Assembly: GCA_003255025.1 (NCBI GenBank)
Contig: QANY01013229.1
Location: forward strand, 62,001-126,000
DNA from: Datisca glomerata
Lineage: Eukaryota; Streptophyta; Magnoliopsida; Cucurbitales; Datiscaceae
DNA length: 64,000 bases
Direction: 5' to 3'
Part shown: in pieces, positions 21,770 to 31,933 of the stretch
Numbering within the stretch: position 1 is the stretch's first letter
How the letters are laid out: the number at the start of each line of letters is the position of its first letter
Translations under genes and position numbers: made by a program
Notes under the pieces: generated by a model
Told to the model about the DNA's origin: nothing
The model's input: the letters and a program-made list of their open reading frames with translations, nothing else
Databases searched by the model: none

Positions 21770-22960
21770 CTCAGTTAAAAGAACCTGACTTCTATATAGG
21801 TAGTAGCCTGTATCTATCTAGGTTCGTTCCATTTCAAAAATTTACTTGGTTAAATCGAACTCAACTTGAGTCAAAGTTGAAATATATATCAATCCAGGTC
21901 TAACTCACATTTATGTCCTTTCAAAAAACCTAGATCAATTGGCATCTCTATTCCTTATATTCATGTCTAGGATGGTAAGAAAGGGAGACAACTCTAGATA
22001 TCACATTTGTTTGGGCCATTATCATTCATATCCATTTTGTTAGTTAGACCAACACTAGTGTCCAAGCAAAAATACCCAAAATAAAAAATGAAAAAATGTT
22101 AAAATAAATTAATAAAAATTTTGAAATTAAAAATAATAACACCGAAATCAAAATAAGAAAAAAAAGGGCAAAGATACAAAGTTTGAACAAAAATTATTTT
22201 CTTTGTAAAAATCTTATATATATATATATATAAAGTTGGGTATGTTATCTCATATTGCGTTTCACTTTTCATTTCTTCTCATTATGCCACATGTCATACA
22301 TTGCATAATTATAGTAATTTAATATGAGAGAGAGTTAATATATTAAATTTAAAAAATGTTATATCATTAATTATTAGTTATATGGTGATTTTATTACTTT
22401 TTACCCTAATTTTTAAGCATAAATTTCTAATGTTAATTATATTGATATGTTTATATTTGAATAAATTTTAAAGTATTTACAATGCTATGAAAAATATTTA
22501 TCGCTTAACTACACCTCTTTTTCAAAAAAATATTCTTTAGGTTTTCACCCACCAAAAGAATTCTTAGAAGACTTTCCCCATAATTTCTCCTTCGAAGACT
22601 CTCCAAAGAATTCCCATTGAAAATCTCCCCCAAAAACCTTAGAAGCTCCCTTTTTTGCATCTCTCTATTGTCCATTTTTATGGAAAAAATAAGGGTTAGG
22701 AAAAAATGGAGGGAAAGATAAAATTCTTCCTCTTGTTTAGGAAGAGGTGTAGTTAAGCAATAAAAACAGGTTTTTGAAGGGTTTTCAAGAGAGAAATTTT
22801 TGCTTTTAGAAGAAAAAAAAGAAAAAGAAAGAAAGAAAGAGATATTGAAAAGAAAAGCATGAAGGAAAGAAATAGAAGAGAGCGACGATGGATAAAGAGA
22901 AGTGAGTAACCACTTGATGGGAATAGTCACTACCTTGATGGAAGATTAATGGAGAGAGCA
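21770..22960. mobile_element. gypsy-like LTR block B
   Basis: Second copy of block A in the same orientation. Matching landmarks: CTTGAGTCAAAGTTGAA (21870; A has CTTGAGTCGAAGTTGAA), CAAGCAAAAATACCCAAAAT (about 22062; A near 20313), and a purine-rich end 22770-22900 matching 20800-20890. A (TA)n tract sits at 22210-22231. A 257-bp section (22503-22759) is flipped relative to A. The end is not defined. Confidence 0.45.
22503..22759. repeat. small inversion bounded by 15-bp inverted repeats
   Basis: GCTTAACTACACCTC at 22503-22517 is the exact reverse complement of GAGGTGTAGTTAAGC at 22745-22759. The DNA between them matches 20510-20740 of block A only when reverse-complemented (AGGGTTAGGAAAAAAT near 22692 against the TTTTTTCCTAACCCT zone near 20545). 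The sequence on both sides matches in direct orientation. Confidence 0.7.
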
Positions 22961-24240
22961 GTGTGATAAGGTTTTGACTGAGTTTTCAGCTATGCATATG
23001 TCATGTTTGATATCTGGTGGTAGAGATGCTTCATGACTTGAATCTAGCGCTCAGCTTCCATTTTTTTCTTTTCTTGCTTTACCTTTTCTTTTCTTGTTTC
23101 ACTTTCATTTCTATATTATTACATATTGCTTAGGTTATAATTTTGTTGTTAAACTTCTGCTGGCATATCTATAATATACTTTTTTTCTGTAAAATTTTCT
23201 TGTGTAAAATGTCAAAACAGCTATGTATATATAGATCTCTTTGTCCGTCTTCCTTATTATTTCTTTCCTTTTCTACACGTAGTTCATCTCTTTTGCAGGT
23301 AAGGTCGTTTCATCTCTTTTGGAAGGGATGTTACATCTTTTTTTTTAAAGTAGTTCACTTCTTTTCCAAGTCTATGGAACTAGTTAGGCATATTGCTGCC
23401 TGATTTTGGAAGGGGTGTTACCCTAGACATAGGATGGAACATTAATTCTAAGGTTAGTATGGTCATTTCAAATGGATAATGGACCTGTCCAGCCACCAAT
23501 GTTGCTGCTTTGATGGAGATGTTGCTACTGCTCTTACGCCCCTCCCTTTGTAACTAGATCTGATCAATGGATCTGAAACTCATCTCCTGAAGGCAGGCAC
23601 TTTATTTCTTATGCTTAGCACTATTAGACAACCGAGGGAGAAGGATAACTCGGTCTCATTTTGTTTGGTTGCCTTGCGACGTCCTTAAACAGAACTTCAT
23701 CAGTTAACTTTCATGTAAAAATAGGCTTTCAGCTAAGGAGAAGGGTGTTTCATGGGGTATCTCACAAAATCTTGATTGCTTATTATGCTTAAACCATCTT
23801 GAGTCTAGGGAGAATTTGTTGATAGTTGCTCATACTCCAACAATGTCCTCAAAGCTCTCACTTGAAAATGTAATCTCAACTTCCCTTATTCTAGTTTGGA
23901 TTGTCGGACTGATATGTCACCCCTTTTATTAAGAAAAATATCAAAAATAATATTTTTAAACTTAAAAAATAATCACTAGTAATAAAAGATAATTAGTATA
24001 AATAAATAATCAAGTAATTAATTATAATCGTGTAATTCAATTAAATTAACTCAAGTATCAATTGAAGAATCAAGAAATGAAACTCAATTAACCACGAGTA
24101 AAGAATTCAATAAATAACATGTGGAAGCTAAATTGCACGGATAAATAAGTAAAGTAATGATATGTAATATTAAAGCGCGGAATAATAATGTGCATGCATG
24201 TAAATAAAAAGAGTAGGGAAGAGAGATTCAACACGTGATA
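22961..24240. other. no gene recognised
   Basis: Mixed-composition DNA. 23450-23880 is less AT-rich than its surroundings and might be an old coding or element remnant, but no frame or domain could be identified. A Leu/Phe/Ser-rich frame at 23143-23403 has no support. Confidence 0.45.
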
Positions 24241-24272
24241 TTTTTACGTGGTTCAGGATAACCTATTTGTAG

Positions 24273-24526
24273 GTTCATGCTTCAAGGATCCCCTTCGAAA
24301 AATTTTTCCTCGCCATCTTCTTACAGATGAAGACCGAATATTTAAAGACCCTATAGGCTTATGTTGGCAATCCAACATTGACAATGCACTCTACCGATAC
24401 TTTTATGCCCACGTTCATGCTACAAGGATCCCTCTGAAATTTTTCTCTTACGATCTTCTTATAAGTGAATGCCAAACATTTACAAACCATATTGGCTTAT
24501 GGTGCCAATCAAATCTTGACAATGCA
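24273..24526. repeat. two tandem 140-bp units
   Basis: Units start at 24273 and 24413, each with GTTCATGCTNCAAGGATCCC, then ATTTTTC and a CATCTTCTTA/GATCTTCTTA word, then a CCATATTGGCTTATG-like word (CCCTATAGGCTTATG in unit 1), then CAATCCAACATTGACAATGC or CAATCAAATCTTGACAATGC. The preceding bases carry a TTTTTACGTGGTTCAGGATA word, common in plant repeat families. An open frame of 98 codons spans both units but no domain is recognised. Confidence 0.65.
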
Positions 24527-24540
24527 ATTCGATTGGGATT

Positions 24541-25654
24541 TTGATCCTTAATTTCACAAGTCGATGCATTTTTAGGGAGCCCATTGGTGTTCCGATTCTA
24601 GACAATTCTCCCATGACAAAGTTTAGCCGGTTTGGATTACATAATGGAGGTAAACCGTGTGTTGACATTTTTACACAATTCGGCATGTTTCAGTCTTTGG
24701 TTCATGAATGGTGCAGACAGATTCTGAGTTCAGAAAATTTTGATTCATGACATTTGAAGACGGATTCTTTTGCAAAACATATTTGTTCTTTTAATAGAGC
24801 TTACAGTCTCTTGGATGTATGTATTTCGCATACAACGATATTTTAGCAAAAGAGACAACAATCCAAAACCATCTTTCGAAAAAAAACAGGTAATGTATTT
24901 TTGTTTGAAGAAAATGAAAAAAAAAAACTCCATTAAAAGAAACTTCTAAAAGCCTTTAAAGAAAACTTGGCGACTGTTGAAAATAACCAGTAGAAGACAG
25001 TTAAGAAACTGCTAACTGCTTCTTCAGAAAAAAAAAACAAAATCTATAGAAGTAAAGCAAATGATCAAGACCAAAACATCCTATCAAAGACCCTTAAATA
25101 TAATTATTGACAAAATTGGGAATTCAACCCTTGAACATGAGGAGATCCCAAAACCTTTACTAACATTAAGTAGAGTTGTTTCTAGTTCTCTGCTTTCTCG
25201 CTCAGTTTATTTCTTAGGAGAAGTGCTCTCCTTCTCAACTTAAACTTTCACATTGTGAATGTTAACACATACTAATAGAAAAAACAAAAATGACCAAATG
25301 ACCCTTAATGATCTGCTGAAGAGGGAGATTCTCATTCTTTCATGTTGGCAAAAACATGACAGTTGGCAGGCAGTTGTTTCAAAATTACGGAACAAATAGA
25401 TTGGGGGAGAATATCAGACCTGTAGAAGAGGACTTGTTGCAATGGAGCTCAATCTTGAAAGCTATTATTACTAAAGGAAAGTAAATTATCTGAATAAAAA
25501 TGGCAGTTTGAAAATATATGAAGAAACGAGAGGTCAAAAGTGTAATTTCAATTCCGGAGGCTCTCTTTATGAACGTTATCTCTAATATTCTCCTCATACT
25601 TATTACTGTCTCAAAATTATTTGGAACTCCAAGTCCATACCTTTAAAATTGCAG
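24541..25654. other. no gene recognised
   Basis: AT-rich; short frames only. 24541-24740 continues the less AT-rich repeat-like DNA. No element ends identified. Confidence 0.45.
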
Positions 25655-25733
25655 GTAGAATCTGAACCTCATGCTTCTATGGAAGGACTTCTGCACAAGG
25701 ATTTATTCAACAATGGAGTTTTGTACTTCAACT
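25655..25733 (+). other. orphan exon-like segment
   Basis: A 79-bp open stretch preceded by an acceptor-like TTTAAAATTGCAG and followed by a strong donor GTAAGTT. Reading from the first base gives VESEPHASMEGLLHKDLFNN and then GVLYFNC without a stop. I do not recognise it. It could be an exon of a gene whose other exons are lost or unrecognised, or chance. No neighbouring exon was found within 1 kb. Confidence 0.2.
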
Positions 25734-26506
25734 GTAAGTTCATTTGTCTGTTTAATCTATTTATGAGTATTAGGAACTGGGTTTCATTGAAAACTCACAG
25801 TTAGAGCTTTCAAAAGCTGCAAAGAGAGCACCTATTAAAGATAACAATTTACACAATTTCTGTCAATCCATACACACCATTTCGTAGATATAATACAATT
25901 TACAATGAAATAGTATTACGTATTAAGACGTTCGGTTAAATTGATCTTGTATCGATAAATTTGGATCATTAGCAATTTATGCCATAAATTTCCAAACGAG
26001 CAACACATTACTACTGAACTTTCAAAATTGGCAAAATTGGTTTCTTTTTTTTCATCCGTTTTTAGCCAAAAATTAGTTTGTTAGTGTTAAAAGATTTGCC
26101 TCAAATTCCTTAAATATTTTTTATTATGAAAATATTCTAGGAAAAGATATTGCGGTGATAATGAGTTTGAATAAGATTCATATTTTGAATAGGAAAAGAG
26201 ATTAGGGTTGACCTACTGTAAATATGAGATTGTAGTTAAGGTCTGGTAGATCTACTTCAATAGAGGGTGAGAGGTGGCTCTTCTCTAAAGAGAGCATCTC
26301 GTGTGAGGAGGCTCTGGCTTAAGAAATAGAGGGCGGTCTAAAGAAAGCCTATTCTAGAAGGGATAACCCCATGATATTGAGAGGCTAGTCAGAGAACTTC
26401 GCCTCTACTGAAAATGGTTTCCAAGCTAGTTGGTTGCATATAGTCCGATTGAGAAGTGATGTGACTTTTGTCTAAGCTACTTATTATTTTCAAGGTATGA
26501 TTTGTG
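25734..26506. other. no gene recognised
   Basis: AT-rich DNA; 26200-26460 is more balanced but without a convincing frame. Confidence 0.45.
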
Positions 26507-26735
26507 TGTTAAGAGAAACAAAATACGAAGAGAGGAGGATAAGAAGAATGCAAGAGGATAACTCAGAGAGAGGAAGAAGAAGAATAATGAAGAATACATT
26601 AGTTTCATTCACTTGCCACAAGCAGAGCAAAGCAACTAAAATACAAAGGAGAAGAAGGGCCCCAACGGCTAGTTTAGAGAAAAGACACATATACCTCTTC
26701 ACTAACTTAAATACACTTAACCATTTACTTAAACA
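26507..26735 (-). mobile_element. copia element 3 (short): 3' LTR
   Basis: 229 bp with perfect six-base inverted ends (TGTTAA to TTAACA on its own strand allowing for one shift; plus-strand TGTTAAGAG to TAAACA). It matches 28410-28635: AAAGGAGAAGAAG, CAACGGCTAGTTTAGA, ACACATATACC, AATACACTTAACCATTT. The minus-strand polypurine tract AAGTTTGAGAGGGGA follows at 26736-26750. The base before the LTR ends a GTG that is also found after 28635, a weak target-site signal. Confidence 0.75.
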
Positions 26736-28409
26736 TCCCCTCTCAAACTTATCACAGGGTTGAGGATAAGTTTGTCTCTCAAAAAACAAAACTGAGAAGT
26801 GGATAATGGCTTTGTAAATAAGTCAGCAAGTTGAAGTTGAGATGGAACATTTTTAACAACTAAATCCTTATTCATCACCCTTTCTCGAACGATGAAAATC
26901 GATCTCTATATGCTTTGTGCGAGCATGGAGAATAGGATTCGAGGCAATGGAGATGGCACAAGTGTTGCCACAGTATGTTCTAGTTACTTAAGTCTGAAAC
27001 ACATGAAAGTCGCGAAGGATCTATTTTAGCCAACTCAACTCAGCAGCGGTGTTGGCTAAGGCTTTGTATTCAGCTTCTGTAGAGGACCTAGCCATAATAG
27101 TCTACTTCTTTGCACTCTAGGAGACAGCATTAGGATCAAGGAAGATGAAAAACCCTAAAGTTGATCTTCTGTTTAAGGGATCACCAACCCAATCTGCATC
27201 GCTAAAGGCCTGCAAGTTAAGAGTGTCAAGTTTAAAGAGAATTCCATAACCAATGGTTCCAATAATATATCTCAGGATTCTTTTTACTGCAGTAAAATTG
27301 GCAGTAGCAGGGGAGTGCATAAATTGGTAGACTCTATTGACAACAAAATTAATATCTAGTCTTGTAAAGGTTAAATATTGAAGAGACCCTATAAGACTTC
27401 TATATAGAGTGATATCTGAGAGAGGATAGTCAATGTGACTATACAGAGAGGACTTAGAAGTACAAGGGGACTGGTAAGGTTTTGCTGGAAGCATGCCAAC
27501 CTTAAGAAGCAAATCCATGTCATACTTTTTGTTGATTTACAAAGATTCATGCACTAGTTTTAGTAATTTCAATCCAAGAAAGTACTTAAGGTCTCCTAAA
27601 TCAAACATAACGAAGGACTGTTGCAGATTAGGCACTATAGTATCATAGTATCGATATAAGCAGAATTGTTACCATTAACTATAATATCATCAACATCCAA
27701 CAAGACATAGGTAAGAGATGTAGAAGTGGCTTGAACGAAAAGAGAATCGTCAGCTTGTGAACCTATGAAACCGTTAGACAGAAGATAAGTCGTAAATTTT
27801 TCAAACCAGGCCCTTGGAGCCTGTTTTTAACCATACAAAGACTTATTCAACTTGCAAATATAGTTGGGATGGTTTTTGTCTATAAACCCGGGGTTTTGGC
27901 ACATATAAACTTATTCAGATAAATTTCCATACAAAAAGGCATTTGTAACATCTAATTGCCTTAGAGGCCAACCAAAAGTAGCAACTAAGGAGAGTAAAAT
28001 GAGAATAGTTGGCTTCCTAATAATAGGACTAAAGGTCTCACCATGGTCGAAACCTTCCTTTTGGTGATACTCTTTAGCAACTAACCTAGCTTAATGCCTA
28101 GCAATAGTCTCATTTGGGTTGTACTTAATTTTGTACACAAGATTCTTATTAGGGGTAAAGGCACTACTAAGGTCCAAGTGTTTTGAGAAATCAGTGCCTG
28201 ATATTCAATAATCATAGCTTAAGAAGTAGGTTCAGACTGTGAAGACTAAACCACATAACCAAAAGCAAGGAAAGCTTTTTTGATGAAGATACCAGATTTG
28301 GATTTGGTTTGCATAGGCTGACTACTAGTGTTTGCATGGGCATGGACATGACTAGATGAGGGTATAGTGTGTGCAATATCTATAGGACATGTGGGGAGAT
28401 CCGCAGATA
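26736..28409 (-). pseudogene. copia element 3: reverse transcriptase/RNase H remnant
   Basis: Minus-strand pol of an Ale/Retrofit-like copia. 28246-28437 is the integrase-RT linker (a QPMQTKSKSGI segment). 27540-28230 is reverse transcriptase in broken frames, with the catalytic box near 27690 degraded to D-V-D-D. 27117-27518 (133 residues) covers the end of RT and RNase H: YRSLIGSLQYLTFTRLDINF, then AVKRILRYIIGT, then FSDADWVGDPLNRRSTLGF. Gag, protease and integrase are absent: the linker abuts a 5' LTR that lacks its own inner end and primer site. Confidence 0.8.
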
Positions 28410-28635
28410 TGAAGAGAAGAGGATAAGAAGAATTCAAGAGGATATCTCAGCGAGAGGAAGAGAGAAAGAAGAAGAAGAATGAAGAATATATCAATTCAAT
28501 TAACCTGCCAAAAGCATAATAGAGCAACTAAAATACAAAGGAGAAGAAGAGACCAACGGCTAGTTTAGAAAAAAAACACATATACCCCTTAACTAACTAA
28601 ACTAACTCAAATACACTTAACCATTTTCTTTAACA
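28410..28635 (-). mobile_element. copia element 3: truncated 5' LTR
   Basis: 226 bp matching 26525-26735. It lacks about 18 bases of the inner end found in the 3' LTR (26507-26524) and has no primer site. The outer end TTAACA at 28635 matches the 3' LTR. So a deletion removed the inner LTR end together with gag, protease and integrase. Confidence 0.7.
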
Positions 28636-29038
28636 GTGTGTATGTGTGTTGAGTTTATTTTTAAATGTAATGGCATCTTAGTTAGGTGGTTGGTTTAATA
28701 CTGAGTACGTAATGTGATGGTGATTTATGAGATAATGGTGGATATAGACAATTGGACGAACCACCTTAAGAATACAATTTTTATTTATTATTTATGACGC
28801 TTCTGTTACAACATTTAGATGTTGTGGAGATTGATTTTTAGTTGATGTGCTTTTTTATTGTAAAAAAAAAATCCGTGTTACTATTAACAAAAACAAAGCA
28901 CGAATAACCAATTTTGCCTATTCTAAAGTTGAAAAATAGTGTTCTCGTGTGAAAATTTATGGAGTTAAATTAGTAATGCCCCAAAGTTTACAGGTGTATA
29001 AGCCCCTTCAGAATAGTGACAAACTCACATATTTAGCC

Positions 29039-29168
29039 AGGTAAAGGAGCAACAAAGCTTCATAATTTGAGTCCAGCATCAATCCACTCTATATCAGCTG
29101 GCTTGCGAGAATCGTTTGGTTCCCCAATCCGTTTTAAGACTGCAAGCGACCGGAGAAGTACAATTAAG
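29039..29168 (+). CDS. possible upstream exon of the CRR7-like gene (transit-peptide zone)
   Basis: A frame in phase with the exon at 29517 reads GATKLHNLSPASIHSISAGL and then a Ser/Arg/Lys-rich run ending in STIK, before a donor AAG|GTAATG at 29168/29169. It is rich in Ser, Arg and Lys with few acidic residues, like a chloroplast transit peptide. Joining to 29517 keeps the frame. The frame is open from 29022 but contains no ATG, so the true first exon lies upstream or was lost. The left edge is taken at an AG at 29037-29038 and is uncertain. Confidence 0.45.
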
Positions 29169-29516
29169 GTAATGACATTAAAGAATTAATTCAACGGTAT
29201 TAACTCATCATGACTCAACAATTAAAGTTTATTAGCAATTTAACTTGGTATGATAGCAGAAAACTGTGTTCAAATCTCGTATCTATAATTCTCCTCTCTA
29301 TTTAAAAATAAAATGTTCACAGGCTAGGTGCATTAAGAAAATGTTATTCTTTTAATAATTTATTTTCAAATCACGAACTAAACAGAACCTCACATGTTTG
29401 CTTGAAATTTCTTAATAGGTATAAACATGCTGACGTTTAGGATTAATGAAAATTTAATAATTTAAGATTTTTGGTTTCTAGTTATGTTTCCAATATGATG
29501 TTGATGCATTGCTCAG

Positions 29517-29786
29517 ATGCTTGGAACAAGGAGGAGAGGAGCTAGAAGTAGTGATACGTATGTATTGTTGGAACCTGGAAAAGAAGAGAGATTTGTGTCT
29601 AAAGAAGAATTAGAGGCCACTTTGAAGAATTGGCTAGAAAATTGGCCAGCCAAGTCTCTTCCTCCTGATCTTTCCAGATTCGAAGCTGTCGATGATGCTG
29701 TTTCATTCCTAGTTAAATCTGTTTGCGAACTTGAAATTGATGGAGATGTTGGTTCTGTTCAATGGTATGAAGTTCGTCTGGAATGA
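29517..29786 (+). CDS. CRR7: CRR7-like protein (chloroplast NDH complex factor), last exon
   Basis: 89 residues. After a basic start ([12 protein letters not shown]) comes the conserved domain: [19 protein letters not shown], then [20 protein letters not shown], then [20 protein letters not shown], ending in QWYEVRLE and a stop. I recall this as the CHLORORESPIRATORY REDUCTION 7 family, shared by plants and cyanobacteria and needed to accumulate the chloroplast NDH complex in Arabidopsis. The segment is preceded by a splice acceptor (TTGCTCAG|ATG), so the ATG at 29517 is probably internal and a transit peptide comes from upstream. No stop or shift interrupts the domain. It is the best-preserved host-type coding unit here; transposable elements start 75 bases after the stop. 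Confidence 0.75.
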   Translation: MLGTRRRGARSSDTYVLLEPGKEERFVSKEELEATLKNWLENWPAKSLPPDLSRFEAVDDAVSFLVKSVCELEIDGDVGSVQWYEVRLE

Positions 29787-29858
29787 GTAATATTTTCCCG
29801 TCAACCAACCATTTCTTTTGTAAAATACTTTTTTTAATTCTCCTTTTAATTTGGACAT

Positions 29859-29913
29859 ATAGTTTCAATATTTTTATTATATTCTTAGTTACACAAAATC
29901 TCTATGATTTAAA
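29859..29913. repeat. direct repeat, left copy (55 bp)
   Basis: ATAGTTTCAATATTTTTATT start, ACACAAAATCTCTATGATTT near the end. The same sequence recurs at 31151-31206 with about four differences. The pair brackets the hAT-like block. Confidence 0.85.
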
Positions 29914-31150
29914 TTAAGAGTGTGCATGGTTCGATTCGGTTAGTTAGTAAGACGTTTTTGTAATCGAAACGAATTCACCGGTTACCTATATAATCAAACC
30001 GAACCGAACCGGTATAACCATCCAAATCAAACCGAATATAACCAAAGTAATCGGTTCGGTTTGATTACTTGTAACCAGTTCGACTGCCATGTAAAATTTC
30101 TTAAAACAGCAAGAATTTTAAACTGAAAACATCAATAAATCTCAATAATCAAATATAGTTTTCATTACTCTCCATATACTAACATTCATTCAATAGAAGT
30201 ACTATTTGCAGTAGAACATGTTAAAACACGCTTACAATGTTTACAAGTGGTTGTCTCCTCATCATTTACCTTCAGCATTACCTTTAGCCATCGGTGGCTT
30301 TGGAGCATTCAAATCATCCAATAAGTCATTTGTAGCAATAGATTTGAACAGAATTGACAACAACCGAATCAAACAACCAAATTCACAAATATCAGTTAAG
30401 GTACAAGAATCAAACAACCGAAACAATGAAAAATATACATAATCAAAGCTAACGGTTACCAAGAGAGAAGATAGCAATATCAAAGCTAACAGTTACAGAG
30501 AGAAGAGACACAGTCTGAAAAATCGAAGCTAACAGATCTATGATTTGAAGCTAACAAATCTAAGCTAAGTTTGAACTCATAAATACCTTCAAAGAGACAG
30601 AGAGACTACCTTCAATTTCAAAGAGACATAGAGACTCAGAGATCTCGGCGATGGAAGCTTCAAGCTCGATGATGGAAGCTTCGAGCTCGATGATGGAAGC
30701 TTCAAGCTCGATGATGGAAGCTTCGAGTCGATGATAGAAGATTCGAGTTGGGGAGACTAGAAAATGGTGGACAAGGGACTGAGGGAGACGATGGTTGCCG
30801 AGCGGCGTGAGGTGAGTGTTAGGGTTTTTGTTTGGGTGTTTAGTTAATTGGTTTTAGCTTTAGTTTTGGTTTTTTCTTTTACTTCCCAATGTATTGATAA
30901 TGTTCGAGTCAAACAATCGAACACATGAATCAAACAAGCGAACACATGAACTTGATTGGTGACTCAAAGATATTGTGGTGATATTAAAAAATGGTTGTAA
31001 TCGGTTCGAACCGATTACTGAGTTATTGAGAAAAATAACCGAACCAAAAATGTTGTAATTAAAAATAACCAAACCGATTACAATTGTTATATTAAAAGAA
31101 TTGACCTAACCGGTCTGGTTCGATCGATTCAGAAAAATCTGCACACCCCT
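29914..31150. mobile_element. non-autonomous hAT-like element
   Basis: 1.24 kb with inverted ends: left AAGAGTGTGCATGGTTCG followed by ATTCGGTTAG; right, on the complement, AGGGGTGTGCAGATTTTT followed further in by CGAACCAGACCGGTT. Both ends are packed with AACCGAACC/CGGTTCGGTT words. GTGTGCA ends with (A)CCGAAC repeats are familiar from plant hAT-type non-autonomous elements. No transposase is present. A 73-codon minus frame at 30262-30483 ends in NDLLDDLNAPKPPMAKGNAE, which I do not recognise and may be captured host sequence. The usual 8-bp hAT target duplication is not seen; a 55-bp direct repeat flanks it instead. Confidence 0.5.
30650..30749 (+). repeat. 21-bp minisatellite, about 4.7 copies
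   Basis: Unit GATGGAAGCTTCRAGCTCGAT, with the R alternating A and G in successive units. In one plus frame it codes the seven-residue repeat MEASSSM. A frame is open from 30651 to about 30734, then stops. It lies inside the hAT-like block. Confidence 0.85.
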
Positions 31151-31206
31151 ATAGTTTCAATATTTTTATTAAATTCTTTACTTACACAAAATCTCTATGA
31201 TTTAAA
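31151..31206. repeat. direct repeat, right copy (56 bp)
   Basis: Partner of 29859-29913, immediately after the element's right end (GCACACCCCT). Confidence 0.85.
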
Positions 31207-31933
31207 CAAAATTCAGCATTTTTAAGGGAAAATACTAAATTGTCCCTTTTAATTTAAATTTCAATTAAAATTAGGGATTGCTGAGAGTCTAACAAAAAAG
31301 TTTTGCCCCTGGTTTAGTGAGTGTAAATTTCATTGTTTAGTAACAATATTTCGCTAGACTAAAATCCAACATGGCATTTAGTTGTTTATCTTTATAAGAA
31401 AATGTCATATTTAGTTAAAAAAAATCAAAAGGGTCTAGACTCTGATCTAGCAGCAATTTTAATCATTTAGGGCTCGTTGGGCAGTCAAGATGGTACTGGA
31501 TAGTACTGTACTAAATTTGTTAGGCTGTACTATATTGTACTGTACTAGATTAAATAATATTGTCCAGTATTTGGTACTGTATTAGATAAAAGAATTGTAT
31601 TACGTACAACGTTTGGCACATCATAGTACTAGATTATTGTAAAATTGTTTGTCATAATTTAATTTACACAAGTCTATTTAGAACTCATTAACATGTTATT
31701 TAACATTTGCAACTACAAAATAAATATTCATTCAACCAATCAATCAATAATAATAATTAAAATATTTCAAAAAAGATTTTGAAACGTCATCATTCATTTT
31801 CATAATTTATAATAATATTCATACAAAAAATCATCACCAAGGCATCACAAAATAAGTTTTCATATTTTACGACATAATAATGCCCATCCACCAAGGCATC
31901 ACAAAAGAATACATATGACATATATGCTTCCTA

